From positions 1 through 6,334 of the forward strand of contig JAOUGG010000156.1 in the NCBI GenBank assembly GCA_029857855.1: a stretch of 6,334 bases of DNA, written 5' to 3'. A model generated the notes under the pieces. That model made no database searches, was not told where the DNA came from, and saw only the letters and a list, made by a program, of their open reading frames with translations. Both the position numbers and the translations under genes were made by a program. Within the stretch, counting starts at the first letter, position 1; each line of letters opens with the position of its first letter. This DNA comes from Acidimicrobiia bacterium (GTDB lineage: Bacteria; Actinomycetota; Acidimicrobiia; Acidimicrobiales; SZUA-35). Shown one piece after another: positions 1-6,035 of the stretch.

Positions 1-546
1 GGTCCTGGTGGCGAGGTCGACCTCGACGGTCGGCTCGACGTTCTCCAGTTTCACCTGGCCGGCCGCAACCCAGGCGATCGTGTGGTTGGGTCGCATCGGC
101 AGCCGGACCTTCACCCAGTCGCCTTCGGTCGCCTCGGCCAGCAGCACCCGGTTGGTGCCGTACTCGGTTGTCGCCGACATCGTGCCGAGGAGATGCCCGT
201 CCGGGGCGTCAAAGACGGGTATCTGGTCGACGAGCACGATGGCCCGGGTTCTGCTGGGCGAGTAGTTGTCGGCGGCGCCGTAGCTTGCGCTGGCATCGGC
301 GTCGTCGGCGTCGTCGGCGGCGTCGGCTGCTACGGCGACGGTTCCGAGATCCACAGCTTCGCTGCCGAGTGCGTCCCCACCGGAGCCGGGGAGACATGCG
401 GTGGACAGGATGGCGACGACGAGGCCGAGGATGAGCATCGTCAGGTACCGGTGCCCGGTTCGGGTGGTGTTGCTGTTGGTTTTGGTCTTGGTTTCGGTGT
501 TCGTCGTGATGTTGTTGGTTTCGGTGTTCTTGGTGCGGGTGCTCAC
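1..546 (-). CDS. Probable L,D-transpeptidase-like envelope protein, N-terminal part (cut by window edge)
   Basis: The first 182 codons of a minus-strand gene that runs off the left edge; no stop is met. The GTG start (546-544) has AGGAG eight bases upstream. Residues 1-36 are a Thr/Asn-rich, positively charged low-complexity leader. Residues 37-50 form one hydrophobic segment ending in LSTAC, with Cys51 placed like a lipoprotein cysteine, although Ser at -3 makes the lipobox imperfect. Residues 71-88 are an Ala/Asp linker. Residues 100-170 look like a small SH3-like beta domain (GDWVKVRLPMRPNHTIAWV), followed by EPTVEVDLATRT. This layout, a short beta domain leading into a VEVDL strand, is what I know from the region just before the YkuD catalytic domain of actinobacterial L,D-transpeptidases, which cross-link peptidoglycan outside the membrane. 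The catalytic HxX(n)SxGC motif would lie beyond the window, so the enzyme call is inference. It is probably co-transcribed with the acidic-protein gene 59 bases upstream. An alternative is an envelope protein with an SH3-like domain and no enzyme activity. Confidence 0.6.
   Translation of the reverse strand, partial: MSTRTKNTETNNITTNTETKTKTNSNTTRTGHRYLTMLILGLVVAILSTACLPGSGGDALGSEAVDLGTVAVAADAADDADDADASASYGAADNYSPSRTRAIVLVDQIPVFDAPDGHLLGTMSATTEYGTNRVLLAEATEGDWVKVRLPMRPNHTIAWVAAGQVKLENVEPTVEVDLATRT
283..336 (-). repeat. Ala/Asp low-complexity linker tract
   Basis: Codons 71-88 of the transpeptidase-like gene are built from GCC and GAC triplets (AADAADDADDADA). They form an acidic, flexible linker between the membrane or lipid anchor and the beta domain. 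The DNA is a degenerate 9-base repeat (GCCGACGAC). Confidence 0.55.
457..534 (-). repeat. Degenerate period-6 tract coding a Thr-x rich leader
   Basis: Codons 5-30 of the transpeptidase-like gene are dominated by ACC and AAC with Thr at many alternate positions (for example TETKTKTN). The 11-base string AACACCGAAAC occurs twice. The result is a basic, Thr/Asn-rich stretch placed before the hydrophobic segment, where it would stay on the cytoplasmic side. This is direct reading of the sequence; a function is not known. Confidence 0.6.
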
Positions 547-554
547 TGTTCGTT

Positions 555-559
555 CTCCT
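555..559 (-). promoter_or_regulatory. Ribosome binding site deciding the GTG start at 546
   Basis: AGGAG on the minus strand sits eight bases before the GTG at 546-544. The next in-frame ATG (codon 37) has no such site and would cut into the hydrophobic segment's flank, so the GTG is preferred. This retains the Thr/Asn-rich leader as real protein. Confidence 0.7.
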
Positions 560-605
560 GGTGTGATGGGCGGGTTCGTCTGCGTTGGTCCGATACGGCG
601 GCGTG

Positions 606-1223
606 TCAGCCCGTGAATTTGGGCGAGCCGGTCACGGGGGCGTCGATATCGATGTCGATATCGATGTCAATGTCGATGTCGATGTCGGTGTCGTTGTCGG
701 CGTCGGAGTCGTCCGGATCGTCGTCGGTGGACTCGTCGCCGGAGCCATCGTCGGTGGGCTCGTCCGTCGGCTCCTCGGTGGGTACGTCCTCAGGATCCGG
801 TTCGTCCGTCGGTTCCTCGGTGGGCTCCTCACCGCCGGGCTCGTCGCCTGGGTCCTCGGGATCGTCACCACCGTCGTCGCCGGGAGGGGTGATCAGGTCG
901 TCGAGGTCCTTGCACAGGGTCTCGAGATCGAGGCACAGCTCGAAGCCGGGGTTGAACGTCGGGTGATCGTCATCGTCGTCCGGCAGGAACGGCGGCTCCT
1001 CGGGAATGGTCGGCGTGACGATCACGAACGGTCCGAGCGGAAGGCCCGGCTTGGGATCGGGCACGGGGTCCGGCTCGGGGATGGTGACCGGCGGAATGAT
1101 CGCCAGCTGACCGGGCTCGGGCATCGGGCTCTGGGCGGAAACGGCGGGAGCCAGCCCACCGAGAATCAGAGCGGCCAGCGAAGCGGTGCTCAGGACTTGG
1201 GTGCTGAAAAGCTTGTTGCGCAT
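606..1223 (-). CDS. Secreted, very acidic low-complexity protein with a C-terminal Asp-Ile repeat
   Basis: A 205-residue product of unrecognised family. The longer reading frame begins at 1292, but the ATG at 1223 is chosen because it has AAAGGAAG just upstream and begins a textbook signal peptide: MRNK, a hydrophobic core at residues 10-25, and cleavage expected after AVSA (residue 30). The mature part has three zones. Residues 31-81 are rich in Pro with PEPDPVPDPKP. Residues 82-112 begin with five Asp and contain FELCLDLETLCKDLDDL, whose Cys97 and Cys104 could form a disulfide. Residues 113-194 are almost entirely Asp, Glu, Pro, Thr and Gly, with PTEEPTDEP twice and a strict Asp-x alternation from 174 that becomes (DI)7D at 180-194. 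It ends APVTGSPKFTG without a membrane anchor. Export is well supported. A cell-wall, cation-binding or spacer role is only inference from charge and from the transpeptidase-like gene downstream. Confidence 0.8.
   Translation of the reverse strand: MRNKLFSTQVLSTASLAALILGGLAPAVSAQSPMPEPGQLAIIPPVTIPEPDPVPDPKPGLPLGPFVIVTPTIPEEPPFLPDDDDDHPTFNPGFELCLDLETLCKDLDDLITPPGDDGGDDPEDPGDEPGGEEPTEEPTDEPDPEDVPTEEPTDEPTDDGSGDESTDDDPDDSDADNDTDIDIDIDIDIDIDIDAPVTGSPKFTG
642..710 (-). repeat. Hexamer-period microsatellite coding the Asp-x / Asp-Ile tract
   Basis: On the plus strand the tract opens with two perfect copies of the 12-mer GTCGATATCGAT (642-653 and 654-665). It continues as GTCNNT/GTCGNN hexamers that become more diverged toward 710. 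On the coding strand every other codon is Asp (GAC or GAT), and the partners run Ser, Ala, Asn, Thr and then seven Ile. The perfect 12-mer copies at one end and decay toward the other suggest growth by replication slippage. Confidence 0.9.
760..824 (-). repeat. Partial tandem duplication, 42-bp period, in the acidic protein gene
   Basis: Two 23-base copies (760-782 and 802-824) differ at a single base and lie exactly 42 bases apart, so the frame is kept. They encode the repeated peptide PTEEPTDEP. The period corresponds to a 14-residue unit. Confidence 0.85.
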
Positions 1224-1227
1224 TGGT

Positions 1228-1235
1228 CTTCCTTT
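1228..1235 (-). promoter_or_regulatory. Ribosome binding site for the acidic secreted protein
   Basis: AAAGGAAG on the minus strand lies four bases from the ATG at 1223 (seven bases after the GGA). It supports this start over the in-frame ATG 69 bases upstream, which would put 23 polar residues in front of the signal peptide. Confidence 0.65.
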
Positions 1236-1343
1236 GGTCGGTCCGCTCTTCGGAGGTGAAGTGCGGTTCGACGTTCCTGACCAATGGCGCAACGAGCCCT
1301 TACGCGTTTTCCCGGAATTTCTCGATTTTCTTCAACCAACCGG

Positions 1344-1395
1344 GGCGTTCGCGGGCGAAAGCGGCCGTTCTTGACCGTTCTCACCCGCGAACGCC
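1344..1395. other. 12-bp perfect inverted repeat enclosing two CCGTTCT direct repeats
   Basis: GGCGTTCGCGGG (1344-1355) and CCCGCGAACGCC (1384-1395) are perfect reverse complements around a 28-base spacer. The spacer holds CCGTTCT twice (1365-1371 and 1375-1381) at a ten-base period, about one helical turn. The element lies in the 274-base gap between the phosphofructokinase stop and the acidic-protein start, both on the minus strand. No run of T follows either arm, so a standard intrinsic terminator is unlikely, though a stem of this strength could still help end phosphofructokinase transcription. An operator or a structured 5' leader for the acidic-protein gene are alternatives. I find no convincing -35/-10 pair in this gap. 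Confidence 0.7.
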
Positions 1396-1438
1396 AGGGG
1401 CCGCCCGGTCAAATTGATCCCGCGCCGACGACGTGGTC

Positions 1439-1503
1439 GCCGTGGCTGATTGCCGTGGCTAGTTGCCGGGGCTAGTTGCCGTGGCTGATTGCCGTGGCTA
1501 ATC
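1439..1503. repeat. Five-copy 13-bp tandem repeat overlapping the phosphofructokinase stop codon
   Basis: Five head-to-tail units of GCCGTGGCTGATT and close variants (starts 1439, 1452, 1465, 1478 and 1491) are seen on the plus strand. Units 1 and 4 are identical; the others differ by one to four bases. Read on the minus strand, the unit at 1491-1503 contains the last Asp codon and the TAG stop of the phosphofructokinase gene, so the array spans the gene end and its 3' untranslated region. The core GCCnnGGC is self-complementary, so units can pair with each other weakly in RNA. Confidence 0.9.
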
Positions 1504-2625
1504 CCCCAGGCCGACACCGAGGTTGCGGGCGGTGGTGATCCACGGATGGTCGCCCGGAACCACGGCCCGCTTTCCTGCGACATCCTCGAGCGGCACCGGG
1601 ACGGCTTCGCCGTTGACCGTTGCCACCATGATCCCGGTGGTGCCCTTGGCCGCGAAGTCGGCGGCCGCCGTGCCGAGTCGGGTCGCCAGCAGGCGGTCCT
1701 GGGCCGACGGGGTGCCGCCCCGCTGAACGTGACCGAGAATCGTCACTCTCGCCTCCAGCCCGGTCATCTCCTCCAAGCGACGGGAGAGCCCGGCCGTGGC
1801 ATCCTTGCGGTGCGCCTCCAGCACCGCCATCTCGGCCTTGGCGGCAGCCCGGTCGTCGGCTCTGGTTTCGTCGCCCTTGGTTTCGGCCAGGCGGCCTTCG
1901 ATGTCGGCCAACATCTTGTACTCCTCGGCCGACAGCGCACCCTCGCTGACCGCGATGATGCTGAAGGTGCTGCCTCCGGCCCGCCGTTGGAGCACGGTGT
2001 CGGCGATGGCGTCGATGTCGTACGGGATCTCCGGAATGAGGATGACGTCGGCCCCGCCGGCCAGGCCGGCGCCGAGAGCCAGCCAACCCGCGTTGTGTCC
2101 CATCAGCTCCACCACGACGATGCGGTGGTGGCTGTGGGCGGTCGAGTGCAGGCGGTCGATGGCATCGGTGGCGATGCCGAGCGCGGTGTCGAAACCGAAC
2201 GTGGTGTCGGTGCCCCACACGTCCTTGTCGATCGTCTTCGGCAGGGTGATGATCGGCGCCCCCGCCTGATGAAGCCGAAGAGCGTTCTTCTGGGTGCCGC
2301 CTCCACCCAGGCAGATGAGGGCGTCGAGATGGTGGGCCTCGATGTTCTCGAGGATGGCGTCGGTCATGTCCATCTGCTGACCGCCGACCTCCATCTTGTG
2401 GGGTTTCTCCCGGCTTGTCCCGAGAATAGTGCCGCCGAGGGTGAGAATGCCCGAGAGTGCTTGGCGGTCGAGACGGATCGAGCGATTCTGCATCAGACCC
2501 TTGAACCCGTCACGGAAGCCGATCACGCTCATCTCGTGGGTGTTGATGGCTGCCTTGCCTATGCCGCGGATGGCCGCGTTCAGACCGGGGGTGTCTCCGC
2601 CCGAGGTGAGAATGCCGATGTGCAT
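1498..2625 (-). CDS. pfkA: 6-phosphofructokinase (PfkA family, actinobacterial-type)
   Basis: A cytoplasmic enzyme phosphorylating fructose 6-phosphate to fructose 1,6-bisphosphate, the committed step of glycolysis. The 375-residue reading starts at ATG 2625 because [21 protein letters not shown] matches the family N-terminus; the frame extends 17 codons upstream across a likely promoter and ribosome binding site. Visible motifs are the nucleotide loop [14 protein letters not shown] (8-21), GTSR (69-72), GGGGT (107-111), PKTIDKD (129-135) with catalytic-base Asp133, MGHNAGW (175-181) and GHVQRGG (298-304). Against E. coli PfkA, the GGDG aspartate is Gly109, the next position is Gly110 (Gly is usual in ATP users, Asp in pyrophosphate users), Gly124 is Lys130 (typical of pyrophosphate enzymes but also of actinobacterial ones), and the Arg of MGR is His177. 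Residues 232-288 form a long charged helical insert that explains the extra length over the 320-residue E. coli enzyme. The phosphoryl donor therefore cannot be settled by eye; ATP is more likely. Confidence 0.93.
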   Translation of the reverse strand: MHIGILTSGGDTPGLNAAIRGIGKAAINTHEMSVIGFRDGFKGLMQNRSIRLDRQALSGILTLGGTILGTSREKPHKMEVGGQQMDMTDAILENIEAHHLDALICLGGGGTQKNALRLHQAGAPIITLPKTIDKDVWGTDTTFGFDTALGIATDAIDRLHSTAHSHHRIVVVELMGHNAGWLALGAGLAGGADVILIPEIPYDIDAIADTVLQRRAGGSTFSIIAVSEGALSAEEYKMLADIEGRLAETKGDETRADDRAAAKAEMAVLEAHRKDATAGLSRRLEEMTGLEARVTILGHVQRGGTPSAQDRLLATRLGTAAADFAAKGTTGIMVATVNGEAVPVPLEDVAGKRAVVPGDHPWITTARNLGVGLGD

Positions 2626-2637
2626 GTGACTGGGTGG

Positions 2638-2643
2638 TCCTTT
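2638..2643 (-). promoter_or_regulatory. Candidate ribosome binding site for the phosphofructokinase
   Basis: AAAGGA on the minus strand ends 12 bases before the ATG at 2625, longer than the usual spacing. It falls inside the upstream-extended reading frame, which argues that translation starts at 2625 and not at the earlier ATG. Confidence 0.45.
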
Positions 2644-2657
2644 CGTTGGATGCCCCG

Positions 2658-2663
2658 ATCGTA
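2658..2663 (-). promoter_or_regulatory. Candidate -10 element of the phosphofructokinase promoter
   Basis: TACGAT on the minus strand matches the actinobacterial TAnnnT -10 pattern. It would start transcription near 2651, giving a leader of about 26 bases that includes the AAAGGA site. No clear -35 is visible. The same hexamer occurs for the divergent transporter gene at 2723-2728. Confidence 0.4.
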
Positions 2664-2722
2664 GTGCCTCGGCCACCCCGGTCTCGAAGCGTCAGTTCCG
2701 GCCGGCCGCGGGAGGGCGGGGC

Positions 2723-2728
2723 TACGAT
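2723..2728 (+). promoter_or_regulatory. Candidate -10 element for a leaderless transporter mRNA
   Basis: TACGAT lies three bases before the ATG at 2732 and six before the overlapping second ATG at 2735. A normal -10 to start distance would put the transcription start at or next to the second ATG. A GGAGG at 2711-2715 is 16 bases from the first ATG, too far for a usual ribosome binding site, so leaderless translation is the better reading. Confidence 0.4.
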
Positions 2729-2731
2729 CAG

Positions 2732-4054
2732 ATGATGGCCGCCCTCGGTGATCGTCGAACGCCGAAGACCGGGGAACCATCGATCCGGCTCGGCCTGGCG
2801 GAGAACGCCGGCCAGTTCACCCTGTTGGTCGCGGTGAACGCCCTTGTCGGCGGCATGATCGGTCAGGAGCGGGCTGTGCTTCCGCTCCTGGCGACCGAGG
2901 AGTTCGGACTCACCGCCTACACCGCCACGTTGACCTTCATCGCCGTGTTCGGCGTGGTCAAGGCGATCACCAACTACGCGGCTGGAACACTGGCCGATCG
3001 TTACGGCCGACGGCCCGTCCTCCTCGCCGGATGGTTGCTCGGCCTGCCCGTGCCGCTCCTGTTGATATGGGCTCCGAGCTGGGGTTGGGTGATCGCGGCC
3101 AACGCGCTGCTCGGGGTCAATCAGGGTTTGACGTGGTCGACGACCGTGATCATGAAGATCGACCTGGTCGGACCGTCACGGCGGGGCTTCGCCATGGGAC
3201 TGAACGAGGCCGCCGGCTACGGCGCGGTCGCGGTCACGGCGCTGGCCACGGGGTGGATCGCCGAGCGGTGGGGTCTCCGTCCGGCGCCGTTCCTGCTCGG
3301 GTTGGGCTATGCGGTCGTCGGACTCGGCCTCTCCGCGGTCCTCGTCGCCGAGACGAAGGGCCACGCCGAGTTGGAGGCGGTCGACGCGGTCCGGTCGGAC
3401 ACGGCTGCCGGCACCGCGATCGGACCGCTGTCGGGCCGGGAGATCTTCATGCTGACGAGCTTTCGTGAGCGGGCCCTGTCGAGTTGCTCCCAGGCCGGAC
3501 TGGTCAACAATCTCAACGACGGCCTGGCCTGGGGCCTGTTCCCCGTCTACTTCGCTCAAGCCGGGTTGTCGATCGGTCGGATCGGCGTGCTGGCCGCCTC
3601 CTACCCTGCTGTTTGGGGCGTCGGTCAGTTGTTCGCCGGCGGGTTGTCGGATCGGATCGGTCGTAAACCGCTCATCGCCGCCGGGATGCTTATTCAGGCG
3701 TTGGCGATCTCGGCGATGGCCGCCTTCGAGGGATTCGGGCCCTGGCTGGCCGGAGCTGTCGTTCTCGGCGCCGGAACGGCGATGGTCTATCCGACGTTGC
3801 TCGCCGCGATCGGCGACGTCGCCCACCCGAGTTGGCGGGCCCGATCGGTGGGCGTCTACCGCCTGTGGCGCGACGCGGGCTTCGCCGTCGGGGCCATCGT
3901 GGCCGGTCTGATCGCCGATGCGACGTCGATACGGAGCGCCATTCTCGTCGTCGCCGCCGTGACATTCGTGTCGGGTGTCGTCGTCATCGTCCGGATGTAC
4001 GAAACCCATTCACCCGATGTGGCCGTCGCTCCTGCCCGGACCCACGACTTGTAA
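2732..4054 (+). CDS. Major facilitator superfamily transporter, 12-helix type
   Basis: A 440-residue inner-membrane secondary transporter. Two halves are visible, each with hydrophobic segments about 20 residues long and each carrying the family's loop 2-3 signature: [11 protein letters not shown] at residues 85-95 and [11 protein letters not shown] at 303-313. The halves are joined by a charged loop at about residues 208-245 ([17 protein letters not shown]). Length is normal for a proton- or solute-coupled 12-helix member. The sugar-porter PESPR-type signature is absent, so it is not an obvious XylE-like xylose symporter; drug or metabolite efflux is equally possible. Two in-frame ATGs (2732, 2735) compete, and a -10-like hexamer close upstream favours the second, shortening the protein by one residue. 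It is divergent from the phosphofructokinase gene across 106 bases and precedes xylA by 59 bases. The latter has its own -10-like hexamer, so an operon is possible but not required. Substrate is not deducible. Confidence 0.88.
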   Translation: MMAALGDRRTPKTGEPSIRLGLAENAGQFTLLVAVNALVGGMIGQERAVLPLLATEEFGLTAYTATLTFIAVFGVVKAITNYAAGTLADRYGRRPVLLAGWLLGLPVPLLLIWAPSWGWVIAANALLGVNQGLTWSTTVIMKIDLVGPSRRGFAMGLNEAAGYGAVAVTALATGWIAERWGLRPAPFLLGLGYAVVGLGLSAVLVAETKGHAELEAVDAVRSDTAAGTAIGPLSGREIFMLTSFRERALSSCSQAGLVNNLNDGLAWGLFPVYFAQAGLSIGRIGVLAASYPAVWGVGQLFAGGLSDRIGRKPLIAAGMLIQALAISAMAAFEGFGPWLAGAVVLGAGTAMVYPTLLAAIGDVAHPSWRARSVGVYRLWRDAGFAVGAIVAGLIADATSIRSAILVVAAVTFVSGVVVIVRMYETHSPDVAVAPARTHDL

Positions 4055-4072
4055 AAGAACGAGCTCCGGGCA
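4033..4072. other. 8-bp inverted repeat spanning the transporter stop codon
   Basis: TGCCCGGA (4033-4040) and TCCGGGCA (4065-4072) are perfect reverse complements with a 24-base spacer containing the TAA stop (4052-4054). No T run follows, so it is at best a weak terminator. It lies upstream of the xylA -10-like element, so it could also be a regulator site. Chance occurrence in GC-rich DNA is quite possible. Confidence 0.35.
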
Positions 4073-4100
4073 CGCCTGGCGCACCAATTCTCGTGAGGGG

Positions 4101-4106
4101 TACGGT
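4101..4106 (+). promoter_or_regulatory. Candidate -10 element for leaderless xylA
   Basis: TACGGT is followed by exactly seven bases and then the ATG at 4114, the spacing expected if transcription begins at the start codon. GAGGGG immediately upstream is 13 bases from the ATG, poorly placed as a ribosome binding site, although it could serve one if transcription comes from the transporter gene. No clear -35 is seen. Confidence 0.42.
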
Positions 4107-4113
4107 GCTGGCC

Positions 4114-5445
4114 ATGGACTTCTTCACCGATGTGCCCGCTCGGGTGGCCTATGCCGGGACCGAACCCGAGCCGGGTGGCCTGCGTTATCACGTCTACGAT
4201 CCCGACCGAACCGTGGCCGGCCGGCGCATGGAGGATCACCTGCGCATCGCCGTGTGCTACTGGCACAGCTTCAACTGGCCGGGCTCCGACATCTTCGGTC
4301 ACGGCACCTTCGATCGCCCCTGGCTCAGCGGCATCGGCGACCCGATGGAATCCGCCCGCGCCAAACAGGACGCGGCGTTCGAGTTCATCTCGAAACTGGG
4401 TGTGCCCTACTTCTGTTTCCACGACGTCGACATGGCGCCGGAAGGCGGAACGCTGCGCGAATCGAAGTCGAACCTCGACGAGATGGTGGATCGGGCGGCG
4501 GAGAAGATGTCGGTCACCGGCATCAAGCTGCTGTGGGGAACGGCCAACCTGTTCTCCCATCCCCGCTACGCCGCCGGTGCCGCCACCAACCCCAACCCGG
4601 ACGTGTTCGCCCACGCCGCGGCCCAGGTTCGACACGCCCTGGAGGCCACCCACAAACTCGGCGGGGCCAACTACGTGCTCTGGGGCGGACGGGAGGGCTA
4701 CGAGACCCTGCTCAACACCAGGATGAAACAGGAGGCCGACCAGCTGGCCCGCTTCCTCGAGATGGTGGCCAACCACAAACGCGACATCGGGTTCACCGGC
4801 ACCCTGCTGATCGAGCCGAAGCCGCAGGAGCCGACCAAACACCAGTACGACTACGACTGCGCCGCGGTCCACGGCTTCCTGGACCGCTACGGCCTGCTCG
4901 GCGACTATTTCGTCAACATCGAGGTCAACCACGCCACCCTGGCCGGTCATTCGTTCCACCACGAAGTGGCCTACGCCGTCGAAAACGGCATCTTCGGATC
5001 GGTCGACGCGAACCGCGGCGATTATCAGAACGGCTGGGACACCGACCAGTTCCCGAACTCGGTCGACGAACTGTCGCTTGCCGTCTATGAGATCCTGCGC
5101 TCCGGTGGCTTCACCACCGGCGGGTTCAACTTCGACACCAAACTGCGCCGCCAGAGCATGGACCGCAGCGACCTGTTCCACGGCCACATCGGCGGGATCG
5201 ACACCCTGGCCCAGGCGCTGCTGGTGGCCGAGGCCCTGCTGGACGACGGCACGCTCGAATCGGTGCGCGATGAGCGCTACGCCGGCTGGAAGGGCGACCT
5301 CGGCCGCCAGATCCTGGAGGGTCGAGCCTCACTGGCCGCCGTGGCCGACGCCGCCGTGGCATCCGATCTCGATCCACAGCCGGTGTCGGGCCGTCAGGAG
5401 TGGCTGGAGAACAAGGTCAACCACGTCATCTGGTCCACCACCTGA
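4114..5445 (+). CDS. xylA: Xylose isomerase, long-form (class II)
   Basis: A cytoplasmic, divalent-metal-dependent enzyme converting D-xylose to D-xylulose. The 443-residue protein matches the roughly 440-residue E. coli type throughout, with a constant two-residue offset. Key residues are present: His103 and Asp106 in FCFHDVD, the [13 protein letters not shown] stretch, Glu234 and Lys236 in [14 protein letters not shown], Glu270 and His273 in [12 protein letters not shown], Asp298, Asp309 and Asp311 in the [18 protein letters not shown] region, and Asp341 in [11 protein letters not shown]. By family knowledge these are the ring-opening His/Asp pair, the hydride-shift Lys and the two-metal ligands, so it should be active. 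The open frame extends back into the transporter gene, but only the ATG at 4114 gives the family N-terminus. No xylulokinase or XylR-type regulator is in the window, so this is not a complete canonical xylose operon here. The gene converges on arfB. Confidence 0.97.
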   Translation: MDFFTDVPARVAYAGTEPEPGGLRYHVYDPDRTVAGRRMEDHLRIAVCYWHSFNWPGSDIFGHGTFDRPWLSGIGDPMESARAKQDAAFEFISKLGVPYFCFHDVDMAPEGGTLRESKSNLDEMVDRAAEKMSVTGIKLLWGTANLFSHPRYAAGAATNPNPDVFAHAAAQVRHALEATHKLGGANYVLWGGREGYETLLNTRMKQEADQLARFLEMVANHKRDIGFTGTLLIEPKPQEPTKHQYDYDCAAVHGFLDRYGLLGDYFVNIEVNHATLAGHSFHHEVAYAVENGIFGSVDANRGDYQNGWDTDQFPNSVDELSLAVYEILRSGGFTTGGFNFDTKLRRQSMDRSDLFHGHIGGIDTLAQALLVAEALLDDGTLESVRDERYAGWKGDLGRQILEGRASLAAVADAAVASDLDPQPVSGRQEWLENKVNHVIWSTT

Positions 5446-5473
5446 AAACCCGGAACCGAAACTTGCAGCCAGA

Positions 5474-5487
5474 ACGCCACTGGGCGT
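5474..5487. terminator. Weak hairpin between convergent xylA and arfB
   Basis: ACGCC and GGCGT form a five-base stem with a four-base loop in the 71-base gap between two converging genes, where a shared bidirectional terminator is expected. The stem is short and lacks a T run on either side, so this is a guess from position more than structure. Confidence 0.2.
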
Positions 5488-5516
5488 CACCTCCGCCGCA
5501 AATTTCACAGCAGGGG

Positions 5517-5930
5517 TCAGTAATCGTTGCGGGTGGGGTTCTGACGCAGCTTCTTGGTGCGGCCGCGCTGACGTTTGGCATCGATACGGCGTTGTTTGGC
5601 CCGCCGTGACGGCTTGGTCGGCGTACGCCGCTTGGGTGGAGCCTTCAGGGCGTCCCTGCACAGGTCACCGAGCCGGTCCATGGCGATCGTGCGGTTCCGA
5701 TACTGCGACCGGGTGTCATCGGCCACCACGCGGACCGTCTCGCCGAAGCGTCGCGTGAGCCGGTTGCGCTGTCGCTCGGTCAGCGACGGCGAGCCGGCGA
5801 TATCCCACAGCAGCTCGACCCGGGTGTTGGCCCGGTTGGCGTGCTGGCCGCCGGGTCCGCCAGAGGAGGTGAACCGCCATTCGAGCTCGTCGTCGGCGAT
5901 CACGAGGTTCTTGTCGACGTAGACCGGCAC
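5517..5930 (-). CDS. arfB: Ribosome-rescue peptidyl-tRNA hydrolase, ArfB/YaeJ type
   Basis: A 137-residue release-factor-like protein that hydrolyses peptidyl-tRNA on ribosomes stalled without a stop codon. The N-terminal half holds the catalytic loop SSGGPGGQHANRANTRVEL, with GGQ at residues 27-29. It lacks the stop-codon-reading domains of RF1 and RF2. The C-terminal tail (about 97-137) is very rich in Arg and Lys (RRAKQRRIDAKRQRGRTKK), the segment known in E. coli ArfB (140 residues) to enter the empty mRNA channel. The start is GTG at 5930: the frame has a TGA a few codons upstream and no other start between, and a nearby ATG at 5938 is out of frame. No strong ribosome binding site is visible. 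It converges on xylA and is divergent from argS; nothing suggests functional linkage to xylA. The main alternative family, RF1/RF2, is excluded by length. Confidence 0.93.
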   Translation of the reverse strand: MPVYVDKNLVIADDELEWRFTSSGGPGGQHANRANTRVELLWDIAGSPSLTERQRNRLTRRFGETVRVVADDTRSQYRNRTIAMDRLGDLCRDALKAPPKRRTPTKPSRRAKQRRIDAKRQRGRTKKLRQNPTRNDY

Positions 5931-6035
5931 CCGTCCATGGTGCCATCACCAAACGGGCAAAGCGACGCCGGACGAGTCCCCGACCTCTCGTCGATGGCGC
6001 ATCGTCATGACACCCAATCGACCAAACGTTGATGA

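Noticed and set aside
606..641. APVTG near the C-terminus of the acidic protein as a sortase LPxTG-like signal
   Set aside because: There is no Leu at the first position, and neither a hydrophobic helix nor a basic tail follows; only six residues remain after the motif.
82..1259. Long plus-strand open frames (82-966 and 585-1259), one rich in Ser and one with Val-Asp-Ile-Asp repeats
   Set aside because: They are antisense shadows of the envelope genes. The minus strand has signal peptides and ribosome binding sites; the plus frames have neither, and their repeats follow from the near-palindromic GATATC-type microsatellite.
1439..1503. The 13-bp repeats as a small CRISPR array
   Set aside because: The units are directly adjacent with no spacers, are shorter than CRISPR repeats, and no cas genes are present.
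1489..2664. Plus-strand 391-codon open frame across the phosphofructokinase
   Set aside because: Opposite-strand shadow caused by high GC at third positions. The minus strand carries every PFK motif.
3832..4113. Extended N-terminus of the xylA frame (94 extra codons)
   Set aside because: It overlaps the transporter gene and encodes Arg-rich shadow sequence. The family N-terminus and length match the ATG at 4114.
3856..5187. Minus-strand 443-codon open frame across the transporter end and xylA
   Set aside because: Antisense of a clearly real xylose isomerase. No ribosome binding site or recognisable motif, and it overlaps two genes.
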